From contig NZ_RKMF01000004.1 in NCBI RefSeq assembly GCF_003797835.1, positions 154,138 to 218,137 on the forward strand: a stretch of 64,000 nucleotides of DNA, read 5' to 3'. Of the stretch, positions 25,471-34,369 are shown piece after piece (position 1 is the stretch's first letter; every line of letters begins with the position of its first letter). A model generated the notes under the pieces. That model saw only the letters and a program-made list of their open reading frames with translations. It was not told where the DNA came from and searched no databases. The translations under genes and the position numbers were made by a program. This stretch comes from Kocuria soli. Its GTDB lineage: Bacteria > Actinomycetota > Actinomycetes > Actinomycetales > Micrococcaceae.

Positions 25471-26700
25471 ATGCGCGTTGTGGTAGTTGGCGGAGGCATT
25501 GGAGGCCTGGCCCTGGCCCAAGGGCTCACCCTTCGCGGTATCCACACAGACGTGTTGGAACGCGATACCAATCTCACTCGGACGGGCGGTTACAAGCTCC
25601 ATTTGGGGCCAATGGCTGTCCGCGCTCTGCACCAACTTCTGCCACCCGAACGCATGGCCGATTTGAGGGCTGCATCCGTTCGCACTGAGGCATTCGAGCT
25701 GGCAGTACGCAACCAGCGGGGGCAGCTACTGCTCACAGCCGGGGAAGTTGAAACGGGCGAGTCCTTGGACATCGATCGCATCACACTGCGACGGATCTTG
25801 GCCGAGGGCCTGGAACCTCACCTTCTCACTGACCGAGCTGCCACGTCCTACGACCTCACGCGACGTCAAGTGACCGTTCACACGCGTCAGGGCCAGGTCC
25901 ACCATGCAGACGTGCTGGTGATCGCCAATGGCGCGCACTCCACCCTGATCCAACAACTGTCCGGCGGTATCACCAACAGGCCAACAGGTCTGGTGGGGAT
26001 CGCTGGTCGCACGGCAACATCCGCGCTGACCCACACTTCCCACGGCCTGCTGCGTGAACGTCCCTCTCTGGCTGTCGGCCCCGGCGGGGTGGGCCTCTTC
26101 ACGTCCTGGCATGCACCGCAAATCTCCTACGGCCGGACTGGGCTCACCGAAGGCCCGCCTGAACCTGTGGTCATCTGGGGGATGATCGCCACTGAGGAGC
26201 AACTCCCGAGCGACTTTCGAGACCTACCGAGCCCCCACCTGGCTGAACTCGCAGCGGAACTGTTGGGCCGGCGTCGTTGGCTACGGGATCTTCAGCAACT
26301 ACCTCAGCGCTCGAACCCGCAATCCGTGGGTGCGTTCCGCTTCCTGGCAGCCGACCCTCTGAACGTTGCCACTTGGGCACCTGGGCCGGTCACAGCCCTG
26401 GGCGACGCCGCCCATGCCATGCCTCCCACAGGTGGGCAGGGGGCGGCCACCGCCATCCGCGACGCCGCGCACCTGACCGCAGAACTGGCACGGGCCGCTG
26501 ACGGTGAGGTCACAATCGCTGAAGCCACTGCATCATTCCAGCGCACCATGCTCGGCTACGCGCCCCAGGCCGTCCGGGACTCCCTGGAGCCCGTGCGGTG
26601 GATCAAGGCCTCAGCGCACCCGGTCGCTCGGGTGGCGCTGACGGGACTGCTCCCCGCGTCCGGGTACGCCTCGGCCGCGGTGAGGCGCTTCCGGCGGTGA
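25471..26700 (+). CDS. FAD-dependent monooxygenase
   Basis: 409 residues of the PHBH/UbiH-like class A flavoprotein monooxygenase fold. The dinucleotide site VVVGGGIGGLALAQGL is at residues 4-19, and the second FAD motif is ALGDAAHAMPPTGGQGA near residue 312. The middle DG-type motif reads VIANGAHSTL, so its Asp is replaced by Asn, which is seen in some relatives. The substrate is unknown. There is no Shine-Dalgarno sequence before the ATG; TTAGAT (25458-25463) could be a -10 placing the mRNA start at the ATG, so a leaderless message is possible. It stands alone between pyc and a CPBP protease gene. Confidence 0.85.
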   Translation: MRVVVVGGGIGGLALAQGLTLRGIHTDVLERDTNLTRTGGYKLHLGPMAVRALHQLLPPERMADLRAASVRTEAFELAVRNQRGQLLLTAGEVETGESLDIDRITLRRILAEGLEPHLLTDRAATSYDLTRRQVTVHTRQGQVHHADVLVIANGAHSTLIQQLSGGITNRPTGLVGIAGRTATSALTHTSHGLLRERPSLAVGPGGVGLFTSWHAPQISYGRTGLTEGPPEPVVIWGMIATEEQLPSDFRDLPSPHLAELAAELLGRRRWLRDLQQLPQRSNPQSVGAFRFLAADPLNVATWAPGPVTALGDAAHAMPPTGGQGAATAIRDAAHLTAELARAADGEVTIAEATASFQRTMLGYAPQAVRDSLEPVRWIKASAHPVARVALTGLLPASGYASAAVRRFRR

Positions 26701-26726
26701 GAGCGGTACGCCCTCCCACGCTGTCA

Positions 26727-26742
26727 AGATCATGCGTTGGTG
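26727..26742. repeat. 16-base direct repeat, copy 1
   Basis: AGATCATGCGTTGGTG here and again at 27733-27748, bracketing the CPBP gene. Copy 1 overlaps the last codons and stop of that gene. After a 20-base extra segment in copy 2, similarity resumes (CACTCTCTG against CACTTTCTG). Confidence 0.6.
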
Positions 26743-27602
26743 CACTCTCTGGGCAGGATTCTGGACTGCTGCATGTCTTGGGCGGTCAGTGGTCTTGAGT
26801 GTCTGCCCGCCAGCGGTGGCCTCTGTCGACGAGCCAGGTGAACCAGCAACACCGCCGCACCCAGCCAGGCCACCCAGCCAATGGCTTCGACCGGCCAGGA
26901 GACAGAGGATGAGGAAGCCACCGACTGCGTGAAGAACACCCGAATGCTGTTTAGCGCTCCGTGCGCCACCACGGCCGCCCACACGGAGCCCGTGAGCTGG
27001 CGCAGTGCCAGCAAGAACGGCGCCCAGGACATGATGGCCAGCAGATAAGCCGCAGCCCGCTGCCAATCACCGTCCACAACAATCAACGGCACTGCGGGCA
27101 GGTGCCAGAAAGCCCATGCCACGGCGGACACCGTTGCTGCCGCAGCAAAGGGGTAGCGGGCGGTTCGCGTGGCGAGCCATCCCCGCCAGCCCAGCTCTTC
27201 GCCGATGGCAAAAGCGGATTGCAGGACCAGGAACGGCACCACTGCAATCCCTGCGGGCACGATCATCTCCAGAGGGCGCACCTGCCATTCGCCCACCGTC
27301 AGCCCGGCAATCAACTGGGCCGCACTGATCACAGCCACGGCGCTCACACCGATTCCCACACCTGCCCATGACCAGCGCATCGCGAACGCAGTGGTGAAGG
27401 TGCCCGGGCGCATGACGGCCCAGAAGATCAGCGCTGTCAGAAAGGGTGTCAGTTGGGCCACGGGCACCACCAGGCCTGCGATGTCACCGGGAATCACCCC
27501 CAGCAGCGCCGGTGCTGCCGCAGCCACACACAGCAAACTGGCCACCAGCACGTACGCCGTGATCTCCACGGCACCACCACGGCGGATCTGTGGATCCCGC
27601 AT
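26730..27602 (-). CDS. CPBP-family intramembrane metalloprotease (CAAX protease-like)
   Basis: 290 residues, mostly hydrophobic, with about eight predicted membrane segments. The glutamic-type catalytic motifs of the CPBP (Abi) family are present: EELGWRGWLATR (motif 1), AFWHLPAVPLIVV (motif 2) and VVAHGALNSIRVF (motif 3). Bacterial members process or protect against peptides such as bacteriocins, or act in protein maturation; the substrate here is unknown. An inverted repeat lies about 20 bases upstream of its start. It forms no operon with its neighbours, and a 16-base direct repeat occurs at both ends of the gene. Confidence 0.85.
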   Translation of the reverse strand: MRDPQIRRGGAVEITAYVLVASLLCVAAAAPALLGVIPGDIAGLVVPVAQLTPFLTALIFWAVMRPGTFTTAFAMRWSWAGVGIGVSAVAVISAAQLIAGLTVGEWQVRPLEMIVPAGIAVVPFLVLQSAFAIGEELGWRGWLATRTARYPFAAAATVSAVAWAFWHLPAVPLIVVDGDWQRAAAYLLAIMSWAPFLLALRQLTGSVWAAVVAHGALNSIRVFFTQSVASSSSVSWPVEAIGWVAWLGAAVLLVHLARRQRPPLAGRHSRPLTAQDMQQSRILPRECTNA

Positions 27603-27623
27603 GTCCTCACCAGCTTCCCGGTC

Positions 27624-27653
27624 ATCTCAGCAACGCTCGTACATTGCTGAGAT
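27624..27653. promoter_or_regulatory. Inverted repeat upstream of the CPBP gene
   Basis: ATCTCAGCAA and TTGCTGAGAT form a perfect 10-base dyad with a 10-base centre, 22 bases before the CPBP start. The position and symmetry suit an operator. Confidence 0.4.
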
Positions 27654-27728
27654 TAGGAAGGTGCTGGCAGCCGCGGCGTCGGCTGAAATGACGAAAAGGG
27701 GACCGCGCGGCGTCGTCCTTGCAGCGCC

Positions 27729-27788
27729 GCCGAGATCATGCGTTGGTGAACTTGACGCGCAAAAGGTGCACTTTCTGATGATCTCGGC
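27729..27788. repeat. Inverted repeat enclosing direct repeat copy 2
   Basis: GCCGAGATCAT (27729-27739) and ATGATCTCGGC (27778-27788) are perfect 11-base arms. Between them lies the second copy of AGATCATGCGTTGGTG (27733-27748). The block ends 18 bases before the der terminator. Confidence 0.5.
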
Positions 27789-27806
27789 AACCTGGACCAA
27801 AAAACG

Positions 27807-27866
27807 ACGACGGCGCCCCCTCCCGCGCGCCCCTGACATCAGAGGGGTGGGAGGAGGCGCCGTCGT
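27807..27866 (-). terminator. Strong terminator after der
   Basis: ACGACGGCGCC (27807-27817) pairs with GGCGCCGTCGT (27856-27866); inner CCTCCC / GGGAGG and CCCCT / AGGGG extend the stem. On the minus strand the stem is followed by six T, so this is a classical rho-independent terminator. Confidence 0.88.
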
Positions 27867-27883
27867 GGTGAAGGCTGGAAGCC

Positions 27884-29452
27884 TCAGCGCTTGTTGCGCG
27901 GACGCCGCTCCCGGACGCGCATGGCGACCTCGATCGGGGTGCCTTCGAAGCCGAAGGTCTCCCGCAGGCGGCGGGTGATGAAGCGGCGGTAGCCCGGATC
28001 CAGGAACCCGGTGGTGAAGAGCACGAACTTGGGTGGCCGCGCCGAAGCCTGCGTGCCGAACAGGATGCGGGGCTGTTTTCCGCCGCGCAGCGGGTGCGGG
28101 TGGGCGGCAACGAGTTCACCCAGGAACGCGTTGAGGCGCCCGGTGGGGATGCGGGTGTCCCAGGACTCCAGGGACTTCTCCAGGGCCGGGACCAGCTTGT
28201 CCTTGTGCCAGCCGGTCTTGGCGGAGATGTTCACGCGGGGCGCCCAGGCCACGTGGGCCAGGTCCTTCTCGATCTCCCGGTCCAGGTAGTAGCGGCGCTC
28301 CTCGTCCAGCAGGTCCCACTTGTTGAAGGCCAGGACCAGGGCACGGCCGGAGTCGATGGCCATCTGCAGGATGCGAACATCCTGCTCCGCCAGGGGCTCG
28401 GAGACGTCCAGAAGCACCACGGCCACCTCGGTGCGTTCCAGCGCGGACTGGGTGCGCAGCGAGGCGTAGTAGTCCGCGCCCTGCTGCATGTGCACGCGGC
28501 GGCGGATACCGGCCGTATCCACAAAGCGCCAGGGGCGGCCACCCAGCTCGACCATCTCGTCCACCGGGTCGCGGGTGGTGCCGGCCAACTCGTTGACCAC
28601 CACACGCTCGGCCCCGGCCAACTTGTTGAGCAGGGAGGACTTGCCCACGTTCGGACGGCCGATCAGCGCCACGCGGCGCGGACCGCCGATCACCTCAGGC
28701 TCGGCCACCTGGGAGAACTCGGGCAGGATCTCGAACAGGGCGTCCAGCAGGTCACCCGCGCCCTTGCCGTGCAGCGCGGAGACCGGGTACGGCTCCCCCA
28801 TACCCAGGGACCACAGCTCGGTGGCCTGCAGTTCCAGCGCCCGTGAATCGCACTTGTTGGCCACCAGGATCACGGGACGCCCGGAACGGCGCAGCATCTT
28901 CACGATGGCCTCGTCCGTGGCGGTCACCCCCACCACGGTGTCCAGGACCAGCAGCACGGCATCCGCGCGCTGCACGGCCAGTTCCGCCTGGTCAGCCACG
29001 GTCTTGTCGATCCCGCGGGCATCCGACTCCCAACCGCCGGTGTCCACCATGGTGAACGGGCGGCCGAGCCACTCGGCGCTGTAGGACACGCGGTCGCGGG
29101 TCACGCCGGGAACGTCCTCCACCACGGCTTCGCGGCGGCCGATCACGCGGTTGACCAGGGTCGACTTGCCCACGTTGGGGCGACCCACCACGGCGACGAC
29201 GGGTGCGGGCTTGCGGGTCAGGGCTGCGAGTTCGTCGTCGTCCCAGTCGCCCAGGAGAGCCAGGTCCTCGTCGTCGAGGTCGTAGTCCTCCAGACCGGCA
29301 CGGAGGGCGTCGGCGCGCTGGTCGGCCTCGTCGTCGTCGATGGCGCTGAGGCGCTCGACGACGTCGTCGTCATCGCCTCCCAGCACGGACTCGACGTAGG
29401 GATCCACCGGGCGCTGCCACGGTTCAAGGTTGGGGGTGGGGTTCTCGGTCAT
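27884..29452 (-). CDS. der: Ribosome biogenesis GTPase Der (EngA)
   Basis: A double Era-like GTPase required for 50S subunit maturation, 522 residues. First G domain: [15 protein letters not shown] with DTGGWE and NKCD; second: [15 protein letters not shown] with DTAGIR and NKWD; then the KH-like C-terminal domain ending RRPRNKR. The acidic N-terminal extension of about 80 residues ([20 protein letters not shown]) is usual in actinobacteria. The start is the ATG at 29452, which has GGAGGG upstream on the complement. It is last in the rluB-tyrA-cmk-der group. Confidence 0.95.
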   Translation of the reverse strand: MTENPTPNLEPWQRPVDPYVESVLGGDDDDVVERLSAIDDDEADQRADALRAGLEDYDLDDEDLALLGDWDDDELAALTRKPAPVVAVVGRPNVGKSTLVNRVIGRREAVVEDVPGVTRDRVSYSAEWLGRPFTMVDTGGWESDARGIDKTVADQAELAVQRADAVLLVLDTVVGVTATDEAIVKMLRRSGRPVILVANKCDSRALELQATELWSLGMGEPYPVSALHGKGAGDLLDALFEILPEFSQVAEPEVIGGPRRVALIGRPNVGKSSLLNKLAGAERVVVNELAGTTRDPVDEMVELGGRPWRFVDTAGIRRRVHMQQGADYYASLRTQSALERTEVAVVLLDVSEPLAEQDVRILQMAIDSGRALVLAFNKWDLLDEERRYYLDREIEKDLAHVAWAPRVNISAKTGWHKDKLVPALEKSLESWDTRIPTGRLNAFLGELVAAHPHPLRGGKQPRILFGTQASARPPKFVLFTTGFLDPGYRRFITRRLRETFGFEGTPIEVAMRVRERRPRNKR

Positions 29453-29502
29453 CGAGGACCCTCCTCTCACTAAGACTTTTACGAAAAGTGTGGGGCCTGC
29501 AA

Positions 29503-30186
29503 TCAGGCAAGTTCGGGAACGGCGCGCAGGACCAGGTCCATGACGGCCTGCACGGACTGCTCCAGGTTCAGCTCGGAGTTGTCCAGGGTGGTCACGCCGT
29601 CGGCGGCGGTGGAGAAGTTGACCACGGTGGAGTCCTTGGCATCCCGCCCGACCACTTGCTGCCGCAAGGCGTCGGCGTTCTGCGATCCACCCAGCTGGGC
29701 GCCGCGGCGGTTCATGCGCGCCTGTTCGGAGGCCACCAGCAGGATGCGGACCTCAGCGTCCGGGGCCACCACGGTGGTGATGTCCCGGCCCTCTGCCACG
29801 ATGCGGCGGCCAGAGTCCTCGATCACCTGCCGCTGCCGGTCCACCAGGACCTCACGAGCGGCGGGGACGGTGGCCACCGAGGACACGTGGGAGGTCACCT
29901 CGGGCGTGCGGATCGCCTCCGTCACGTCGGTCTCCCCCACGCGCACGGTCTGGCGGTCCGGGTCCGTAGAAATCTCCACGGGGGCGTTGCGGGCGGCGTC
30001 GACGACGGCAGCCGGGTTACTCAGGTCCACGCCCTGGTCCAGGGCCCACCACGCGACGGCCCGGTACATCGCCCCGGTGTCCAGGTAGCCGAGGTCCAAG
30101 CGGCGGGCGATCTCCTTGGAGACCGTGGACTTCCCGGAACCCGAGGGCCCGTCGATCGCCACGACAACCTGCACTGGATCCGTCAC
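29503..30186 (-). CDS. cmk: Cytidylate kinase
   Basis: Phosphorylates CMP and dCMP. 227 residues beginning [20 protein letters not shown] with the P-loop, then [11 protein letters not shown] and [11 protein letters not shown], all diagnostic. Start GTG (30186) overlaps the tyrA stop as GTGA, so translation is probably coupled. Der follows after 50 bases, the usual cmk-der order. Confidence 0.95.
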   Translation of the reverse strand: MTDPVQVVVAIDGPSGSGKSTVSKEIARRLDLGYLDTGAMYRAVAWWALDQGVDLSNPAAVVDAARNAPVEISTDPDRQTVRVGETDVTEAIRTPEVTSHVSSVATVPAAREVLVDRQRQVIEDSGRRIVAEGRDITTVVAPDAEVRILLVASEQARMNRRGAQLGGSQNADALRQQVVGRDAKDSTVVNFSTAADGVTTLDNSELNLEQSVQAVMDLVLRAVPELA

Positions 30187-31361
30187 TGGACCACCTTCCA
30201 TCCGTTTGCGGTGAGAGCTTCCACGAGTTCGTCCCGGCGGTTGGGCTCCACCGACACTTCTGCCAGACCCACCGGTTGCCCGGGTGAATGGTCCAGGCGC
30301 AAGTCTTCCAGGTTGATGCCGATCTCCCCGATGAACGTGAGCAGGTGCGCGATGGTCCCGGGGATGTCGTCCACCAGGACCGTCAGCTGTGCGAAGGCCT
30401 TGGGCGCGCCGCCGTGTTTGCCCGGAATGCGTGCCTGCCCCGCGTTGCCTTCGGCGATCAGCTGGGCCACGTCCAGGCGCGCACCCGGGGCGGTGGGTGC
30501 TTCCAGCGTGGTGATCAGGCGTTCCAGGTCCTCGCGCACCCCGTGCAGCGCCGGGACCAGGGAGGACGCATTGGCGCTGAGGATCTGCACCCACAGGCCC
30601 GGGTCCGATCCGGCGATCCGCGTGGTGTCTCGCAGCCCCTGACCCGCCAGGGCCAGGTGGTGCAGGGCGGTGTCCTGCAGGCGGGAGGCCAGCAAGGAGG
30701 ACATGACCTGCGGCAGGTGGGAAATCAGGGCCACGGTGTCGTCGTGTTCCTGCGCGGACATTTCGGTGACCGTGGCACCCAGTTCCACGGCGAGCGCCTT
30801 CACCAGCCGGCGGGTGGACGGAGCTGTCTGCTCGGCCGAGCACAGGACCCACGGCATGGAGGTGAACAGCTCACCGCGTGCGGCCACCGGCCCGGACTTC
30901 TCCCGCCCGGCCATGGGGTGCGAGCCCACGTAGCGGGCCAGATCGGCTCCGGCCTCTTCCAGCCCACGCAGCACGGCACCCTTGACGGAGGCCACGTCCG
31001 TGACGACGGCGTGCGGGAACTCCCGCAGCGCTGCCGCCACCAGGTCCACCGTGACATCCGGCGGGGTGGCCACGACCACCAGCTGCGGGTCGCCCATCTG
31101 CCCCGGCCAGGCGCGTTCGCTCAGGCCCGCGCCGATGTCCTCCCCCACGGCTTCCGCCGTCGGTGAGGCGTCCCGCAGCCAGGTGTCGACTCCCAGGTTG
31201 CGCAGTCCCAGGCCGATCGAGGCGCCCAACAGCCCGGCGCCGACGATCAGGACCGTGCCCACGGGGGCGTTGGTCGCCGTCGTCGCTGATTCGGGTACCG
31301 AGGATTCAGGCTCCGTCGATTCCGTCAGGGAATCCGCGTCCCGCCCTGCGTCAGCGACCAC
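30183..31361 (-). CDS. tyrA: Prephenate dehydrogenase with ACT domain
   Basis: Tyrosine biosynthesis: NAD(P)-dependent oxidative decarboxylation of prephenate to 4-hydroxyphenylpyruvate. 392 residues; Rossmann motif VLIVGAGLLGASIGLGLRN (about 36-54), SHPMAGREKSG for substrate binding, then the helical dimerisation domain and a C-terminal ACT domain (VLVDDIPGTIAHLLTFIGEI) that would sense tyrosine. A 30-residue Ser/Thr/Glu-rich leader precedes the fold. The GTG start is 2 bases after the rluB stop; the stop overlaps cmk. Confidence 0.92.
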   Translation of the reverse strand: MVADAGRDADSLTESTEPESSVPESATTATNAPVGTVLIVGAGLLGASIGLGLRNLGVDTWLRDASPTAEAVGEDIGAGLSERAWPGQMGDPQLVVVATPPDVTVDLVAAALREFPHAVVTDVASVKGAVLRGLEEAGADLARYVGSHPMAGREKSGPVAARGELFTSMPWVLCSAEQTAPSTRRLVKALAVELGATVTEMSAQEHDDTVALISHLPQVMSSLLASRLQDTALHHLALAGQGLRDTTRIAGSDPGLWVQILSANASSLVPALHGVREDLERLITTLEAPTAPGARLDVAQLIAEGNAGQARIPGKHGGAPKAFAQLTVLVDDIPGTIAHLLTFIGEIGINLEDLRLDHSPGQPVGLAEVSVEPNRRDELVEALTANGWKVVQ

Positions 31362-31362
31362 G

Positions 31363-32562
31363 TCAGCTGCTCAGTCCGACGGAGGCGAGCAGGTGCCCCA
31401 CCTCGGTCTTGGACAGGTCGCGGACCACGCCCTGCTTCTGGTTGCCGATGCGGATCGGTCCCACCTGGGTGCGGACCAGCCGCTCCACGGGGTGCCCCAC
31501 GGCGTCGAAGAGGCGACGCACAATGCGGTTGCGACCCGAGTGCAGGACGACCTCCACCAGGATGTGCCCCGGGACGGAGTCGACCAGGCGGAAGGAGTCG
31601 ACCTTGGCGATGCCGTCGTCGAGCATGATCCCTTCCTTCATCTGATCGCCCACGCCCTTCTCCATGGGGCCGCGGACCTGCACCAGGTAGGTCTTGGGGA
31701 CCTCGTAGGAGGGGTGGGTGAGGCGGTTGGTGAGTTCGCCGTCGTTGGTCAGCAGCAGCAGACCTTCGGTCTCGATGTCCAGGCGCCCCACGTGGAAGAT
31801 GCGGTGCTGGTGACGGTGTGGCACCAGGAAGTCGGAGATGCATTGGCGGCCCTCCTGGTCTTCCATGGTGGAGACCACGCCTTCGGGCTTGTTGAACGCG
31901 TAGTAGACCAGTTTGTCGTCCAGCTGGATGGGCAGGCCGTCCACGGTGATCTCCGCGGTCTTGGGGTCCACGCGCACGCCGAGTTCGGTGACCACCTCAC
32001 CGTCCACGGTCACGCGCCCCTCGGAGATCATCTCCTCGCACACGCGCCGGGACGCGACTCCCGCGTTGGCCAGCAGCTTCTGCAGGCGCACGCCCTCGGC
32101 ATCGTGGACCTCGAGGCGGTCCACGGGCGGGTTCTTGGGACGACGACGACGGTGCGGTCCGTAGATCGCCACCTTGTCCGGCATCTTGCGGCCGTAGCGA
32201 TCGGTGTTCGCGTAGGGACGGTCACCGCTCTGCTGGCCGCCGCGCTGCGGTCCCTTGCCTGCGGGGGCCTTGCCCGCCGGGGCCTTGGCGTTGCGGCCGG
32301 GACCGGACTTGCCCGGACCACTCTTGCCGGGGGCGGTGAACTTGCCCTGGCCGGACTTCCCGGAGCCGCCCGGGCCTGCCTTCCCCGCGGGGCCGCGGGA
32401 ACCGGGCTTGCCACCCGGACGTCCGGCACTTCCGCCGGCGCGGTTGCCCGCTCCCGCACCGGAACGACCACCGGCTCCGCCGCCGGGGCGTCCCTGTCCG
32501 CGGCCGGATCCGGCCTGACCTGGGCGTCCGCCGCGGTTGTTGTTCTGTCTGTTCTCAGCCAT
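31363..32562 (-). CDS. rluB: 23S rRNA pseudouridine synthase RluB-type, with basic disordered N-terminus
   Basis: 399 residues. The first 130 are Gly/Arg/Lys/Pro-rich repeats (RGGRPGQAGSGRGQGRPGG) ending in GPHRRRRPKN. An S4 RNA-binding domain follows (VRLQKLLANAGVASRRVCEE), then the pseudouridine synthase domain with catalytic Asp in HVGRLDIETEGLLLLTNDG. It modifies the peptidyl transferase region of 23S rRNA. The long basic tail probably adds RNA affinity. The 5' gap of about 300 bases carries three spaced GACCACACC-like elements. First gene of the group with tyrA, cmk and der. Confidence 0.92.
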   Translation of the reverse strand: MAENRQNNNRGGRPGQAGSGRGQGRPGGGAGGRSGAGAGNRAGGSAGRPGGKPGSRGPAGKAGPGGSGKSGQGKFTAPGKSGPGKSGPGRNAKAPAGKAPAGKGPQRGGQQSGDRPYANTDRYGRKMPDKVAIYGPHRRRRPKNPPVDRLEVHDAEGVRLQKLLANAGVASRRVCEEMISEGRVTVDGEVVTELGVRVDPKTAEITVDGLPIQLDDKLVYYAFNKPEGVVSTMEDQEGRQCISDFLVPHRHQHRIFHVGRLDIETEGLLLLTNDGELTNRLTHPSYEVPKTYLVQVRGPMEKGVGDQMKEGIMLDDGIAKVDSFRLVDSVPGHILVEVVLHSGRNRIVRRLFDAVGHPVERLVRTQVGPIRIGNQKQGVVRDLSKTEVGHLLASVGLSS

Positions 32563-32731
32563 GTCTCACTGTCCTGTTCAGGTCTGTGGTGGAGTTCGCG
32601 CGGGGGATGGCTCATCCGCACCGCGTGGGGCGCCGTCGTCGTGAATGACTTTCCGCACGATCCCGCCAGGGGACGGGGATTGCGGGGCGCAGCAAAGCCC
32701 CAAGTCTACCGCGAGCCACCCTCCAGCGCCC

Positions 32732-32778
32732 GACCACACCGTTAGCTGTCGATCACACCTCGCATACGCGGTGTGGTC
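32732..32778. repeat. Three phased 9-base elements upstream of rluB
   Basis: GACCACACC (32732-32740), GATCACACC (32751-32759) and the complementary GGTGTGGTC (32770-32778) are each separated by exactly 10 bases, so the centres are 19 bases apart. The otherwise gene-free gap 32563-32870 between scpB and rluB should also hold the rluB promoter. Confidence 0.6.
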
Positions 32779-32870
32779 GCAATGGCCGGTGGGGTTGGCG
32801 GGGAAAGGGGCACGGGAAAAGGTGCGCGGGGCGCGGGCGGGAAGGGCGGGGCGGGAAGGGGGCGGCGGGC

Positions 32871-33470
32871 CTAGCCCTGGAACTCGTCCAGCTGGTCGAC
32901 GCCGGGCAGGTGCGGGGAGATCTGCGGGAGCTCCTCCAGGGAGTCCAACCCGAGCTTCTCCAGGAAGTACGGGGTGGTCGCGTACAGCAACGCGCCGCTG
33001 ATCGGGTCCCGGTCCACCTCAGCCAGCAATCCTCGCGCCACCAGGGTGCGGATCACGCCGTCCACGTTCACGCCGCGGATCGCGGACACCCGGGCGCGGC
33101 TCACGGGTTGCCGGTACGCGACGACCGCCAGCGTCTCCATCGCCGCCTGGCTCAGCCGGGAGGTCTGTCCCTCCAGGACGAAGGCCTGGACCAGGGGGGC
33201 GAATTCGGCGCGGGAGTAGAACCGCCAGCCACCGCCCACCTTGCGCAGTTCGAAGCCGCGCGGGACGCCGCCGGCCGGGCCCACGCCGTCGTACTCGGCA
33301 CGCAAGGAATCCAAGGTCGCGCGGATCTCGGCCACGGGCACGGACAGCACCTCGGCCAGGTCGAAGTCGCTCACGGGCCGATCGGCCACCATGAGCACGG
33401 CCTCCAACGCAGCGGCCAGTCCCCCGGGCAAGGTGTCCGGATCCGGGACCGTCGACGGTTCGGCGCTCAC
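32871..33470 (-). CDS. scpB: Segregation and condensation protein B
   Basis: Kleisin-binding winged-helix partner of ScpA in the SMC-ScpAB condensin. 199 residues with tandem winged helices: LAAALEAVLMVADRPVSDFD at the start, then SQAAMETLAVVAYRQPVSRA and SAIRGVNVDGVIRTLVARGL, ending GVDQLDEFQG. GTG start at 33470 overlaps the scpA stop (GTGA). Confidence 0.93.
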   Translation of the reverse strand: MSAEPSTVPDPDTLPGGLAAALEAVLMVADRPVSDFDLAEVLSVPVAEIRATLDSLRAEYDGVGPAGGVPRGFELRKVGGGWRFYSRAEFAPLVQAFVLEGQTSRLSQAAMETLAVVAYRQPVSRARVSAIRGVNVDGVIRTLVARGLLAEVDRDPISGALLYATTPYFLEKLGLDSLEELPQISPHLPGVDQLDEFQG

Positions 33471-34369
33471 GAGCCCACCTCCGCAGCAGTTTCCGGTCCG
33501 GCCGCGGCGTCGTCCTCGGGAAGCACCGGGCGGTCGTGTTCGTCGGAGAGCCGGTCGGAGGTCCAGTCCGAGTCGGCCGTCCAGGTGACCCACAGTTCGT
33601 CCAGGGGCGCCTCCTGCCGCAGCTCGACGGCGCGGTCCCGGAACAGTTCCAGAATCGCCAGGAACCGTACGACGACGACCAACACGGACTCCGCCTGCGC
33701 GATCAACGAACGAAAACCGTGCTCCGCACCGTCCTCCAAGAGCAGCCGCAACTCCTCGGCCTCCTGGCGAACCGTGACCGCGAATCCGTGCAGGTGATCG
33801 GTCCCGACCTCCGTGGGGATCTCGGCGCGGGTCTCGAACGCCTTCCGGGCGATCTCGGCGAACTGCTCGGGCGTGGTGCGCCACACCAGTTCGGGCAGCA
33901 GGGACGCGAATTCGGGGTCAAGCGGCACGGACCGGGCCTGCCGGGCGGATTCGGTGCGCATGGAATCGGCCATGAGGTGGGAGACGTCCTTGAACGCCTT
34001 GTACTGCAACAGGCGGGCGAACAGCAGGTCCCGGGCCTCCAGCAGAGCCAGGTCCTCTTCGTCGTCGACCTCCCCGCGGGGAAGCAACCGAGCGGCCTTG
34101 AGATCCAGCAGGGTCGCGGCCACCACCAGGAACTCCGAGGCCGCGTCGAGCGCCGCCGGGGAGTTCTCCAGGCGCAGCGCCCGCACGTACTCGATGAACT
34201 CGTCCGTGACCGCGGACAACGCGACGGTGGTGATGTCCAGCTCGTGCTTGCCGATCAGACCCAGGAGCACCTCGAACGGACCGGCGAAGTTCTCCAGTTC
34301 CACGGAGAACCCGGAGGACAGACCCGGCGACAGCTCACCGGAATCCACCTCGGCCACCAGTGCGGTCAT
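33467..34369 (-). CDS. scpA: Segregation and condensation protein A (kleisin)
   Basis: 300 residues. The N-terminal SMC-binding helical part begins FSVELENFAGPFEVLLGLIG and contains ASEFLVVAATLLDLKAARLL; the C-terminal winged helix holds FLAILELFRDRAVELRQEAP. It bridges SMC heads during chromosome compaction. The acidic tail (DRPVLPEDDAAAGPETAAEV) is probably disordered. Start overlaps the parA stop by one base (TGATG). Confidence 0.93.
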   Translation of the reverse strand: MTALVAEVDSGELSPGLSSGFSVELENFAGPFEVLLGLIGKHELDITTVALSAVTDEFIEYVRALRLENSPAALDAASEFLVVAATLLDLKAARLLPRGEVDDEEDLALLEARDLLFARLLQYKAFKDVSHLMADSMRTESARQARSVPLDPEFASLLPELVWRTTPEQFAEIARKAFETRAEIPTEVGTDHLHGFAVTVRQEAEELRLLLEDGAEHGFRSLIAQAESVLVVVVRFLAILELFRDRAVELRQEAPLDELWVTWTADSDWTSDRLSDEHDRPVLPEDDAAAGPETAAEVGS

